Assembly: GCF_008638365.1 (NCBI RefSeq) | Contig: NZ_ML703339.1 | Span: forward strand, 94,149-158,148 | Length of the DNA: 64,000 nt | Direction: 5' to 3' | Source: Nocardiopsis quinghaiensis | GTDB lineage: Bacteria; Actinomycetota; Actinomycetes; Streptosporangiales; Streptosporangiaceae | Shown here: piece by piece, positions 45,732-54,899 of the stretch | How positions within the stretch are numbered: the first letter of the stretch is position 1 | How the letters are laid out: every line of letters begins with the position of its first letter | Translations under genes and position numbers: made by a program | The notes under the pieces: generated by a model | The model's input: the letters and a program-made list of their open reading frames with translations, nothing else | Told to the model about the DNA's origin: nothing | The model's database searches: none

Positions 45732-47519
45732 TCACCTTCCGTCCGGGAGGAAGTCCTGCGCCTTGGACTTGACCCCCTGCTTGACCACCTCCCACGCCTC
45801 CGGATCGCCCTTGGCCAGGGCCTTGGCCACGCTCTCCATCTGCTCCAGCGTCGCGTGCGGCGGAATCGGCGGGATGGTCGGGTCCGTGACGAACTCGACC
45901 ACGCAGGGCCGGTCCGCGGCCAGCGCCCGCTCCCACGCCCCCTTGATGTCCTTGGGGTCGTCGACCTTGATCCCCAGCATCCCGATGCTCTCGGCGAACC
46001 CGGCGTAGGGGAAGTCGGGGATCCGCTGCGAGGGGATGAACTGGGGCGCGTCGCCCATGGCGCGCAGTTCCCAGGTCACCTGGTTGAGGTCGCCGTTGTT
46101 GAGCACGGCGATGATGACCTGCGGGTTGTCCCACTCCTTCGCGTAGTGGCCGATGGTGATCAGCTCGTTGATGCCGCTCATCTGCATGGCGCCGTCGCCG
46201 ACGAACGCGATCACGGGCCTGTCCGGGTGGGCGAACTTCGCTCCCGTGGCGTAGGGGGCGCCGGGGCACATCGTGGCCAGCGTGCCCGACAGCGACCCGC
46301 GCATGCCCTTGCGGAACTTCAGGTGCCGCGCGTACCAGTTGGCCACCGAGCCGGAGTCCGCCGTCACGATCACGTCGTCGGGCAGCATCGGCGACAGCTC
46401 GTGGAAGACGCGCTCGGGGTTGATCGGGTCGGCGTCCACGTGCGCGCGCCGCTCCATGACCTCGTCCCAGCGCTCGATGTTGTCCTCGACCTTCTCCCGC
46501 CACGAGCGGTCGGTCTTGCGCTCGACGAGCGGCAGCAGCAGCCGCAGCGTCTCCGCGGAGTCGCCGACCAGGTTGCACTCGAACGGGTACCGCATGCCGA
46601 TCATGGTCGGGTCGATGTCGATCTGGACGGCGCGTGCCTGGTCGAACTCGGGCATGAACTGGGTGTAGGGAAAGCTGGAACCGACGACGAGCAGGGTGTC
46701 GCAGTCCCGCATCAGCTCGTAGGAGGGCCGGGTGCCCAGCAGACCGATCGAACCGGTTCCGAAGGGCAGGTCGTCGGGAAGCGCGTCCTTGCCCAACAGG
46801 GCCTTGGCCACCCCGGCGCCGACTTTCTCGGCCATCTCGACGACCTCGTCCGCCGCTCCCCTGGCGCCCTGGCCGACCAGCATCGCGACGCGCTCGCCCG
46901 AGTTGAGGATCTCGGCGGCCTTGGCCAGGCCCTCGGCGGACGGGGTCGACTGCGGGGCGGGCATGCCGAGGCTGGAGGGCACCATCTTGAACTCGTGCTC
47001 GGGCGGCGAGTACTCCAGCTCCTGGACGTCGGCCGGGACGATGATCGCCGTGACCGTGCGCCTGCTCGCGGCGGTCCGCATCGCCCGGTCCAGCACGTTG
47101 GGAAGCTGCTCGGGGACGGTGACCATCTGGAGGTAGTCGCTGGCCACGTCCTTGTAGAGGGACATCAGGTCGACTTCCTGCTGGTAGGAGCCGCCCATGG
47201 CGCTGCGCGCGGTCTGCCCGATGATCGCCACCATCGGCACGTGGTCGAGCTTGGCGTCGTAGAGGCCGTTCAGCAGGTGGATGGCGCCCGGACCCGAGGT
47301 GGCCGCGCACACACCCACACGTCCGGAGAACTTCGCGTACCCCGTCGCCTCGAAGGCCGCCAGCTCCTCGTGCCGGGACTGGATGAAGCGCGGATTGTTG
47401 TCGGCCCTGTCCCACGCCGCGAGCAGACCGTTGATGCCGTCGCCCGCGTAGGAGAAGACGTGTTCGACCCCCCATTCCCTCAGACGCTTCAGCATGTAGT
47501 CGGCTACCAGTTCCGCCAT
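45732..47519 (-). CDS. thiamine-pyrophosphate enzyme, pyruvate oxidase/dehydrogenase (PoxB-like)
   Basis: The ATG at 47519 has AGGAGGG eight bases upstream; the frame is open further up. The 595-residue protein has the three-domain TPP fold: the glutamate that activates TPP lies in RHEELAAFEATGYAKFSG, the FAD/central domain is in the middle, and the TPP motif FVGDGAMQMSGINELITIGH ... LNNGDLNQ is in the C-terminal domain. This family decarboxylates pyruvate, feeding quinone (PoxB) or giving acetyl derivatives. The pairing with a GH15 enzyme is common in actinomycetes; the shared pathway is unknown to me. Confidence 0.88.
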   Translation of the reverse strand: MAELVADYMLKRLREWGVEHVFSYAGDGINGLLAAWDRADNNPRFIQSRHEELAAFEATGYAKFSGRVGVCAATSGPGAIHLLNGLYDAKLDHVPMVAIIGQTARSAMGGSYQQEVDLMSLYKDVASDYLQMVTVPEQLPNVLDRAMRTAASRRTVTAIIVPADVQELEYSPPEHEFKMVPSSLGMPAPQSTPSAEGLAKAAEILNSGERVAMLVGQGARGAADEVVEMAEKVGAGVAKALLGKDALPDDLPFGTGSIGLLGTRPSYELMRDCDTLLVVGSSFPYTQFMPEFDQARAVQIDIDPTMIGMRYPFECNLVGDSAETLRLLLPLVERKTDRSWREKVEDNIERWDEVMERRAHVDADPINPERVFHELSPMLPDDVIVTADSGSVANWYARHLKFRKGMRGSLSGTLATMCPGAPYATGAKFAHPDRPVIAFVGDGAMQMSGINELITIGHYAKEWDNPQVIIAVLNNGDLNQVTWELRAMGDAPQFIPSQRIPDFPYAGFAESIGMLGIKVDDPKDIKGAWERALAADRPCVVEFVTDPTIPPIPPHATLEQMESVAKALAKGDPEAWEVVKQGVKSKAQDFLPDGR

Positions 47520-47842
47520 GACCGCTTCCCTCCTGGGATCGACACCGTGATCGACACCGCGTCCGCGGTGTCCCTCCCGCTTCGTGCGGAGCACCCCCAC
47601 CGCGTGTTCCGGCCGCAGGGGCGCTTCGTTGGCGCGACTACCCCGCCCACCGCTCCCGCATTCACCTCGCGGGGGCATCAGCTGGCCAACTCGCCACCAT
47701 GTGCGGGACGGCGGCGTTTGCCCGGGTGCGCGGCTGGTTAGTGGCGGATGTGCGGTCCCCGGCCTCCGTGGTCGCGGGACCGCGCCTCTCGCGCTCCCAT
47801 GTGCGACGGACCCGCACCACGTCGACGGAACGGACGACTGAC
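47520..47842. other. divergent promoter region between the PoxB-like and FAD/Fe-S genes
   Basis: 323 bases without a gene. GTGATCGACACCGCGTCCGC near 47548 is mildly repeated. I see no confident promoter. Confidence 0.45.
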
Positions 47843-50800
47843 ATGGCCGTGGACCTGCCCGCACCCTCCCCCCGGCGGGGCATCACACCGACGGATGTCG
47901 ACACCGACGCGCTGTCGCGGGACCTCACCGCGCGGGTGGACGGGGAGGTCCGCTTCGACAGGGGCTCGCTCGCCACCTACTCGACCGCCGCCTCCAACTA
48001 CCGGCAGATCCCCATCGGGGTCGTCGTGCCGCGGACGGTCGAGGCCGGAGCCGAGGCGGTGGCGGTGTGCCGCGAGCACGGTGCGCCCGTGCTGTCCCGG
48101 GGCGGCGGTACGAGCCTGGCCGGGCAGTGCAGCAACGTCGCGGTCGTGATCGACTGGTCCAAGTACTGCACGCGCGTCCTCAGCGTCGACCCCGAGGCGG
48201 GTACCGCCGTCGTGGAGCCGGGCATCGTGCTGGACGCCCTGAACGAGCGGACGCGCGAGGTACGGGAGAGGTTGATCTTCGGTCCGGAGCCCTCCACCCA
48301 CAGCCACTGCACGATCGGCGGGATGATCGGCAACAACTCCTGCGGATCCAGCGCGCAGGCCTACGGCAAGACCGTGGACAACGTGGTCCGGCTGGAGGTG
48401 CTGACCTACGACGGATGCCGGATGTGGGTGGGTCCCACGTCGGACGGGGAGTACGAGCGCGTCGTCGCCGAGGGCGGGCGCCGCGCCGAGATCTACCGGG
48501 AACTGCGGGAGGTGCGGGACCGCTACGCCACGGCCGTCCGGCGCAGGTTCCCCGACATCCCCCGCCGCGTCTCGGGCTACAACCTCGACTCCCTCCTGCC
48601 CGAGAACGGGTTCGACCTGGCCGCTGCGCTCGTCGGTTCCGAGAGCACCCTGGTGACGGTCCTGCGCGCCGAGGTGCTCCTGGTCACCGAGCCCGCGGCC
48701 ATGGCGATGGCGGTGTGCGGCTACTCCGACGTCTTCGCCGCCGCCGACGCCGTACCCCAGATCCTGGAGCACGAGCCCTACGCCCTGGAGGGGCTGGACG
48801 ACAAGCTGATCGGCTACGAGAGGCGCAAGCACCTGAATCCCTCGGCGGTGGCACGGATGCCCGAGGGCTCGGGATGGCTGATGGTGCAGTTCGGCGGCGC
48901 CGACCAGGAGGAGGCGGGCCGCCGGGCCCGGGACTTCGTCGACGCCGTGCGGGCCTCCGGCGACGTGCTGGACACCAGTGTCTTCGACGATCCCGACCGC
49001 CTCGCGGAGATGTGGAAGGTACGCGAGGCCGGCCTGGGCGCCACGGCCCGGGTCCCGGCCGAGCCCGACACCTGGGAGGGCTGGGAGGACTCCGCCGTGC
49101 CGCCGGACCGCTTCGGCGACTACCTGCGCGACCTGCACGAGCTGATGGATGAGTTCGGATACGCGGACCGCTCCTCGATGTACGGGCACTTCGGGCACGG
49201 CTGCCTGCACACGCGCATCCCCTTCGAACTGAGTTCACAAGCGGGTATCGCCGACTTCCGCCGGTTCGTCGAACGCGCCGCCGACCTGGTGGTCTCCTAC
49301 GGCGGCTCGCTCTCGGGCGAGCACGGCGACGGCCAGTCGCGCGCCGAACTGTGGCCGAAGATGTTCGGCCCGGAGCTGATGCCCGCCTTCGCCGAGGTCA
49401 AGAGGATCTTCGACCCGGACGACCGGATGAACCCGGGCAAGCTCATCGCCCCGGACGGCGGCGGTCCGTACCGGCTCGACGAGAACCTGCGGCTCGGCAC
49501 CGACTACCAGCCCGCGCGAACCGACACCTACTTCGGCTACCCGCACGACGACGGCGGCTTCGACAGGGCCGTGCTGCGCTGCGTGGGGGTGGGCGAGTGC
49601 CGCAAGGACAGCGGCGGTGTCATGTGTCCCAGCTACCGCGTGACACGGGAGGAGGAGCACTCCACCCGCGGGCGGTCCCGGCTCCTCTTCGAGATGCTCG
49701 AAGGGGAGGTGATCCAGGAGGGCTGGCGCTCGGAGGAGGTCAACGGGGCCCTGGACCTGTGCCTGTCCTGCAAGGGGTGCAAGACCGACTGCCCCGTCAA
49801 CGTCGACATGGCCACCTACAAGGCCGAGTTCCTCGCCCACCACCACGCCGGGAGGCTGCGACCCGCCGCGCACTACAGCCTGGGATGGCTGCCCGTGTGG
49901 GCCCGGGCCGCCTCGTTCGCGCCCGAGCTGGTGAACGCGCTGAGCGCCGTCCCGTTCCTCGCCGGCCCGGGCAAGCGGCTCGGCGGGGTGGCCCGGGAGC
50001 GCCCGGTGCCCGCGTTCGCCCCGGTCCGCTTCAGCGACTCCCTGCGCAGGCGGGGCTCGAAGGACGGCGAGCGCGGCGAGGTGATCCTGTGGCCGGACAC
50101 CTTCACCGACAACTTCCACCCGGCGATCGGCGCGGCGGCGGTCCGTGTCCTGGAGGCGGCGGGATTCCGTGTCAGGGTGCCTCCGCGAACCCTGTGCTGC
50201 GGGCTGACCTGGATCTCCACCGGTCAGCTGGGCGTGGCACGCCGGGTACTGGAGCGCACCGTCGCGACGCTGCGCGACGACATCCGGGCGGGCACCCCCG
50301 TCGTCGGCCTGGAGCCCTCGTGCGCCGCCGTCTTCCGCGCGGACGCGCCCGAGATGTTCCCGCACGACCAGGACGTCCAGAGGCTGCGCTCCCAGTTCTT
50401 CACCCTCTCGGAGTTCCTCAACCGGTACGCGCCCGACTGGGAGCCTCCCCGGCTGGGCCGTACCGCCGTCACCCAGCGGCACTGCCACCAGCACGCGGTC
50501 CTGGGCTTCGACGAGGACAGGAAGCTGCTGGGACGCACGGACGCCGAGGTGGACGTCCTCGACGTCGGATGCTGCGGCCTGGCGGGCGACTTCGGCTTCG
50601 AGGAGGGGCACTACGAGGTGTCCATGGCCATTGCCGAGTCGGGGCTGCTGCCCGCGGTGCGCGGCGCCGACCCCGGCGCCCTCCTGCTGGCCGACGGGTT
50701 CAGCTGCCGCGTCCAGATCGAACAGGCCGACACCGGGCGCGGGGCCGTCCACCTCGCCGAGGCCCTGGACCTCGCCATGCGGGACGCCCTGCCGTCCCAC

Positions 50801-50938
50801 CACCCGGAACGGGCCGCGACCCGCTTCGCCGCTCCGCGCAAGGTACCCCCCTATGACGTGCAAGAGATCCAGGAGGAGGCGGAGCGCGCGGGACGGCGCT
50901 CCAGCGGCGGGTCCTCCGGGCAGCGGGGACGCTCATGA
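47843..50938 (+). CDS. fused FAD-linked oxidase and Fe-S dehydrogenase (D-2-hydroxyacid type)
   Basis: From the ATG at 47843 the 1031-residue protein joins two modules. Residues about 25-560 are a flavoprotein of the GlcD/D-lactate type: PCMH FAD motif (VLSRGGGTSLAGQC, STHSHCTIGGMIGNNSCGSS) and the C-terminal cap ending SGEHGDGQSRAEL and FDPDDRMNPGKL. Residues about 590-1000 are an Fe-S part with [4Fe-4S] motifs (C in GVGECRKDSGGVMCPSYR and DLCLSCKGCKTDCPVNVDMA) and two CCG domains (LCCGLTW, VGCCGLAGDFG). It likely oxidises a D-2-hydroxyacid. Its stop overlaps the next gene by four bases. Confidence 0.88.
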   Translation: MAVDLPAPSPRRGITPTDVDTDALSRDLTARVDGEVRFDRGSLATYSTAASNYRQIPIGVVVPRTVEAGAEAVAVCREHGAPVLSRGGGTSLAGQCSNVAVVIDWSKYCTRVLSVDPEAGTAVVEPGIVLDALNERTREVRERLIFGPEPSTHSHCTIGGMIGNNSCGSSAQAYGKTVDNVVRLEVLTYDGCRMWVGPTSDGEYERVVAEGGRRAEIYRELREVRDRYATAVRRRFPDIPRRVSGYNLDSLLPENGFDLAAALVGSESTLVTVLRAEVLLVTEPAAMAMAVCGYSDVFAAADAVPQILEHEPYALEGLDDKLIGYERRKHLNPSAVARMPEGSGWLMVQFGGADQEEAGRRARDFVDAVRASGDVLDTSVFDDPDRLAEMWKVREAGLGATARVPAEPDTWEGWEDSAVPPDRFGDYLRDLHELMDEFGYADRSSMYGHFGHGCLHTRIPFELSSQAGIADFRRFVERAADLVVSYGGSLSGEHGDGQSRAELWPKMFGPELMPAFAEVKRIFDPDDRMNPGKLIAPDGGGPYRLDENLRLGTDYQPARTDTYFGYPHDDGGFDRAVLRCVGVGECRKDSGGVMCPSYRVTREEEHSTRGRSRLLFEMLEGEVIQEGWRSEEVNGALDLCLSCKGCKTDCPVNVDMATYKAEFLAHHHAGRLRPAAHYSLGWLPVWARAASFAPELVNALSAVPFLAGPGKRLGGVARERPVPAFAPVRFSDSLRRRGSKDGERGEVILWPDTFTDNFHPAIGAAAVRVLEAAGFRVRVPPRTLCCGLTWISTGQLGVARRVLERTVATLRDDIRAGTPVVGLEPSCAAVFRADAPEMFPHDQDVQRLRSQFFTLSEFLNRYAPDWEPPRLGRTAVTQRHCHQHAVLGFDEDRKLLGRTDAEVDVLDVGCCGLAGDFGFEEGHYEVSMAIAESGLLPAVRGADPGALLLADGFSCRVQIEQADTGRGAVHLAEALDLAMRDALPSHHPERAATRFAAPRKVPPYDVQEIQEEAERAGRRSSGGSSGQRGRS

Positions 50939-52047
50939 ACGGGATGTCCGACCCGGTCGTCACGAGCGTGGACGCGGCCGTCTACACCGTTCCCACCGAC
51001 CGGCCCGCGGCGGACGGCACGCTCGCCTGGGACTCCACCACGATGGTGCTCGTCCGGGTGGGCGGGGGCGGTCACGAGGGGCTGGGGTGGACCTACGGCC
51101 CCGCCGCCTGCGCCGCCGTCGTCCGCGACCTGCTCGCCGAACACGTCAGGGACCGTCCCGTGCTGGACGTGCCCGCCGCCCTGGACGCCATGGTCCGCGC
51201 CGTGCGCAACGCGGGCAGGCCGGGCGCGGTGGGCTACGCCGTCTCGGCGGTCGAGACCGCGCTGTGGGACCTCAAGGCACGCCTGCTCGGCCTGCCCCTG
51301 TACCGGTTGCTCGGCGCCGTGCACCAGAGCGCGCCGCTGTACGGCAGCGGCGGCCTGACCAGCTACCCCGACGACGTGCTGCGCGAGCAGTTGGCGACCT
51401 GGGTGCACGAGCAGGGCTTCGGACGGGTCAAGATCAAGATCGGGGAGTCGTGGGGCACCCGCGAGGGGCGCGACCTGGAGCGGCTCCGCCTGGCCCGCGA
51501 GGCGATCGGGCCCGGGGCCGAGCTCTTCGCCGACGCCAACGGCGGCTACACGGCCAAGCAGGCGATCCGGATGGCCGGGCCGATGGGTGAGCTGGACGTG
51601 CGCTGGCTGGAGGAGCCGGTCTCCTCCGACGACCTCGACGGTCTCCGGCGGATCCGGGACGCGGTCCCGGCCGACGTGGCCGCCGGGGAGTACGGATTCG
51701 ACCTGGCCTACTTCCAGCGGATGTGCGCGGCCGGGGCGGTGGACTGCCTCCAGGTCGACGTCACCCGGTGCGGCGGCGTCCTGGAGCTGCGGCGCGCGGC
51801 GACCGTGGCGGCCGCGCACGGCCTGGAGGTGTCGATGCACTGCGCGCCCTACCTGCACCGCCACGCGGCACTGGCCCTGCCGAACCTGCGCCACCTGGAG
51901 TGGTTCCACGACCACGTACGTGTCGAGACCCTCTTCTTCGACGGCGCAGATCCGCCCCGGGAGGGCGCCCTGCGGCCGGATCCCGACCGTCCGGGCCACG
52001 GACTCACCCTCCGGGGGTCCGACGCCGAGCGCTACCGCGTCGGCTGA
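50935..52047 (+). CDS. enolase-superfamily enzyme (mandelate racemase/muconate lactonizing type)
   Basis: The ATG at 50935 overlaps the upstream stop (ATGA). The 370-residue protein has the N-terminal capping fold and the barrel motifs: GRVKIKIGESWG with the Lys-x-Lys pair near 166-168, metal ligands in FADANGGYTA (Asp), RWLEEPVSSDD (Glu) and VAAGEYGFD (Glu), then QVDVTRCGG and SMHCAPYLH with a histidine. These place it in the dehydratase/racemase group of the superfamily. With the coupled D-2-hydroxyacid dehydrogenase it probably handles a sugar acid; the substrate is unknown. Confidence 0.9.
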   Translation: MNGMSDPVVTSVDAAVYTVPTDRPAADGTLAWDSTTMVLVRVGGGGHEGLGWTYGPAACAAVVRDLLAEHVRDRPVLDVPAALDAMVRAVRNAGRPGAVGYAVSAVETALWDLKARLLGLPLYRLLGAVHQSAPLYGSGGLTSYPDDVLREQLATWVHEQGFGRVKIKIGESWGTREGRDLERLRLAREAIGPGAELFADANGGYTAKQAIRMAGPMGELDVRWLEEPVSSDDLDGLRRIRDAVPADVAAGEYGFDLAYFQRMCAAGAVDCLQVDVTRCGGVLELRRAATVAAAHGLEVSMHCAPYLHRHAALALPNLRHLEWFHDHVRVETLFFDGADPPREGALRPDPDRPGHGLTLRGSDAERYRVG

Positions 52048-52167
52048 TCCCGTTCTCCGGACAGCGAGAGGGCGTGCCGCACATCACGCCGGGTAGGGGC
52101 GTGACACGTCCCTGTTGTCACGGGGGCGGAAGAGCAGGATGTGAACACAGTGGAGGTGGAGGTAACC

Positions 52168-52626
52168 ATGGCCGAGAGAATGCCGACCCAGGGCGAGACC
52201 AGCCTGTCCAGGCAGCCGATCCGACTCGCAGCACTCATCGTCGGTATCGTCTTCCTGTTGGTGGGCCTGATGGGATTCATCCCCGGCGTGACCACGAACT
52301 ACGACCAGATGCAGTTCGCCGGGCACCAGTCCGAGGCCCAGCTGCTCGGGATCTTCCAGGTGTCGATCCTGCACAACCTGGTCCACCTGCTCTTCGGCGT
52401 GGCCGGAGTGGCGATGTCGCGCACCGCGTCGATGGCGAAGATCTTCTTCATCGGGGGCGGTGCCATCTACCTGGTGCTGTGGCTGTACGGCCTGGTGATC
52501 GACCTCGACAGCGCGGCGAACTTCGTGCCGCTCGACACCGCCGACAACTGGCTGCACCTGGGCCTGGGCCTGGGCATGATCGCGCTCGGGTTCATCCTGG
52601 CCCCCACGGGCAGGGCGAGGCGCTAG
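52168..52626 (+). CDS. DUF4383 four-helix membrane protein
   Basis: The ATG at 52168 has GGAGGT five bases upstream; a GTG at 52141 is also in frame. The 152-residue protein has four membrane helices: LAALIVGIVFLLVGLMGFIP, LGIFQVSILHNLVHLLFGVA, KIFFIGGGAIYLVLWLYGLV and HLGLGLGMIALGFILAP. The pattern NL-VHLLFG is the DUF4383 hallmark. The function is unknown; in actinomycetes such genes are often stress-associated. Confidence 0.85.
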   Translation: MAERMPTQGETSLSRQPIRLAALIVGIVFLLVGLMGFIPGVTTNYDQMQFAGHQSEAQLLGIFQVSILHNLVHLLFGVAGVAMSRTASMAKIFFIGGGAIYLVLWLYGLVIDLDSAANFVPLDTADNWLHLGLGLGMIALGFILAPTGRARR

Positions 52627-52719
52627 GGAGTGTCCGCCGGACACACCCCAGGGAACAGGAAGACGCGAAACGGGCCCCGGTCTCCCGGGGCCCGTCCGTG
52701 TTCCCGCTCAGGGGGCTAG

Positions 52720-52880
52720 GTCGTGTTTTTTGCACCGTTCCGGGCTCGCGTCCACCAGGCTGCCTCTCGCCACGCCTCCGCGCTCGTGAAGCACGACCAG
52801 GCTGAACTTCGCACATCGTCCTGCGAGAGATCGCCTGGGACGGCCGCTCGCCGACCCGAAAGCCTTCTAAAAAACACTCC
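52720..52880. mobile_element. 161-base MITE-like element at the catalase 3' end
   Basis: The element is bounded by CTAG on both sides (52716-52719 and 52881-52884), a candidate 4-base target duplication of the kind made by IS5-family transposases. Its ends form imperfect terminal inverted repeats sharing GTGTTTTTT (52723-52731) and AAAAAACAC (52869-52877) with partial matches beyond. It contains no convincing gene. The right CTAG holds the catalase stop codon. Confidence 0.6.
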
Positions 52881-54566
52881 CTAGCGCTCGACCATGTGGC
52901 GATGGTCGGGCACGCAGTGGGTCATCGTCAGCCCCGACACGTCGCGGGAGCCGTTCCTGCCCAGGTTGGCCAGGCGCTGGCGGTCCTCGTCGGTCAGGGT
53001 CTGGCTCTGGAGCGGGTCCAGGTGCGCCACGTCCTCCGGCCCGATGCCGAGCCTCTTGCCGACGCGCAGTCCCAGGTCGTCCTCGACCAGGAGGAGGTGC
53101 CAGACCATCCGCTCCTGGATCGGCCGGTCGCACTGGGAGAACAGCGTCGCGAAGTTGTGCACGAGGTCGTCGCGCTCCCACTGCTCCATCAACAGGTAGC
53201 GCTGTCCCGCCTGCTTGTAGTCGTTGGTGCGCACGATGCGCTTGCGGGTGAGCCTCCCCCGGATCTCCGGACCCTGCTCGTCGTGCGTGGGGTACTGCCC
53301 CTCGCGCAGGCCGCCGTTGATGGACGGCTCGTAGTTGACGTGCGGGTTCTCCCCGCCGGTGTCCTGGTGGTAGGCCATCAGGCCGTCGCGCTGGTTGGTG
53401 CGCACGTTCGTGTTCTTGGCCTGGTTCACCGGCAGCTGCAGGTAGTTGGGCCCCACCCGGTAGCGCTGGGTGTCGCTGTAGGAGAAGGTGCGCCCGACCA
53501 GCATCTTGTCGTCGGAGAAGTCCAGCCCGTCCACGAGCACGCCGGTGCCGAAGGAGATCTGCTCGTTCTCGGCGAAGTTGTCCGACACGTTGCGGTCGAG
53601 CACGATCCGCCCCACGGGCTTGGGCGGGAAGTCCTGCTCCGGCCAGGTCTTGGTGTCGTCCAGCGGGTCGAAGTCGAGTTCGAGGTGCTCCTCGTCGCTC
53701 ATCATCTGCACGAGCAGCTCCCACTCGGGGTGGTCGCCCCGGTCGATGGCCTCGTGCAGGTCCTTGGTCGCGTGCCCGGTCTCGTTCGCCTGGACGTTGG
53801 CGGCGTCGGCCTCGGTCATGCTCCGCACGCCCTGCTTGGGCATCCACGTGTACTTGACCAGGACCGTCTCGCCCACGTCGTTGACCCACTTGTAGGTGTT
53901 GACCCCGAAGCCCTGCTGGTGCCGGTAGTCCGACGGGATGCCGCGCGGGCTGAACAGGTTGACCAGCATGTGCATGCACTCGGGAGTCTGCGACATGAAG
54001 TCGAAGATGCGGTTCGGCTCCTGGCGGAAGGTCACCGGGTCCGGCTTGAGCGCGTGGATCACGTCCGGGAACTTGATGGCGTCGCGGATGAAGAACACCG
54101 CCAGGTTGTTGCCCACCAGGTCCCAGTTGCCGTCCTCGGTGTAGAACTTGATGGCGAACCCGCGCGGGTCGCGGTTGGCCTCGGAGGAGTCGCGGCCGCC
54201 GATGACCGTGGAGAAGCGCAGCGCGATGTCGGTGCGCTTGCCCCGCTCCTGGAAGAGCCTGGCCCGCGTGTAGCGGCTGATCGGCTCGTCGCCCCACTTG
54301 CCGTAGGCCTCGAAGTAGCCGAACGCGGTCGCGCCGCGCGCGTGCACCACCCGCTCGGGGATGCGTTCCCGGTCGAAGTGGCTGATCTTCTCCAGGAACT
54401 GGTAGTTCTCCAGCGTGGCGGGTCCCCGATCGCCGACCGTGCGCTGGTTCTGGTTGTCGTAGACCTGGTGTCCCTGCCGGTTCGTGAGTACTTCGCGGTC
54501 GTCTCCGGACGCGGATCCCTGGCTGGATACGTCGGTCATGTGACTGGTCCCCCACCGAGTCGTCAT
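52881..54566 (-). CDS. catalase, heme-dependent monofunctional type
   Basis: Catalase splits hydrogen peroxide. The ATG at 54566 (GAGGAAG upstream) gives 561 residues; an ATG at 54539 is an alternative. The distal heme histidine is His75 in [37 protein letters not shown] and the NADPH-region pattern follow, and the proximal heme tyrosine is in the [14 protein letters not shown] motif near residue 362. It is a small-subunit clade catalase of slightly long form. The TAG stop lies in the CTAG flank of the adjacent MITE-like element. Confidence 0.94.
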   Translation of the reverse strand: MTTRWGTSHMTDVSSQGSASGDDREVLTNRQGHQVYDNQNQRTVGDRGPATLENYQFLEKISHFDRERIPERVVHARGATAFGYFEAYGKWGDEPISRYTRARLFQERGKRTDIALRFSTVIGGRDSSEANRDPRGFAIKFYTEDGNWDLVGNNLAVFFIRDAIKFPDVIHALKPDPVTFRQEPNRIFDFMSQTPECMHMLVNLFSPRGIPSDYRHQQGFGVNTYKWVNDVGETVLVKYTWMPKQGVRSMTEADAANVQANETGHATKDLHEAIDRGDHPEWELLVQMMSDEEHLELDFDPLDDTKTWPEQDFPPKPVGRIVLDRNVSDNFAENEQISFGTGVLVDGLDFSDDKMLVGRTFSYSDTQRYRVGPNYLQLPVNQAKNTNVRTNQRDGLMAYHQDTGGENPHVNYEPSINGGLREGQYPTHDEQGPEIRGRLTRKRIVRTNDYKQAGQRYLLMEQWERDDLVHNFATLFSQCDRPIQERMVWHLLLVEDDLGLRVGKRLGIGPEDVAHLDPLQSQTLTDEDRQRLANLGRNGSRDVSGLTMTHCVPDHRHMVER

Positions 54567-54899
54567 GTTCTTCCTCGGACTCCCCTGCCCACCACGGTGG
54601 CCGGGAACTCGCAGCAGGGGAAGTTCTTACCAAGTGAAGGGAGTACGGGGACCGTTGCCCCGTGCGGGGGAGGTCCGCGGGAGGTGCGTCCGCTTCCGGC
54701 GGCCCCTTCGGCCCGAGGTTTCACGTGAAACCTCACCGCCACGGCACGGCGTCACGGGCTGCCCATGGATCCACCACGAGCGGCGTGTCCCCGCGCGCGC
54801 GGGCACCTCTCCGGCGGAAGGTGGACACCTGACCGTCCACGGCCTCGCGTGGACGTGGGACGACGTCGACGGTTCCAGGGGCCTGTCCGGGGGGCGAGC
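54567..54899. other. divergent region between catalase and formate dehydrogenase with a parS site
   Basis: No gene. Besides parS site 8 at 54718 it holds Gly/Arg-coding GC-rich sequence without a clear promoter. Frames reading into fdhA upstream of 54900 are not conserved. Confidence 0.5.
54718..54731. promoter_or_regulatory. parS: parS site 8, about 40 kb from oriC
   Basis: The 14-base core GTTTCACGTGAAAC is perfect, with symmetric flanks (AGG on the left, CCT on the right). It lies upstream of the formate dehydrogenase operon, well away from the seven sites near parAB. Confidence 0.93.
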
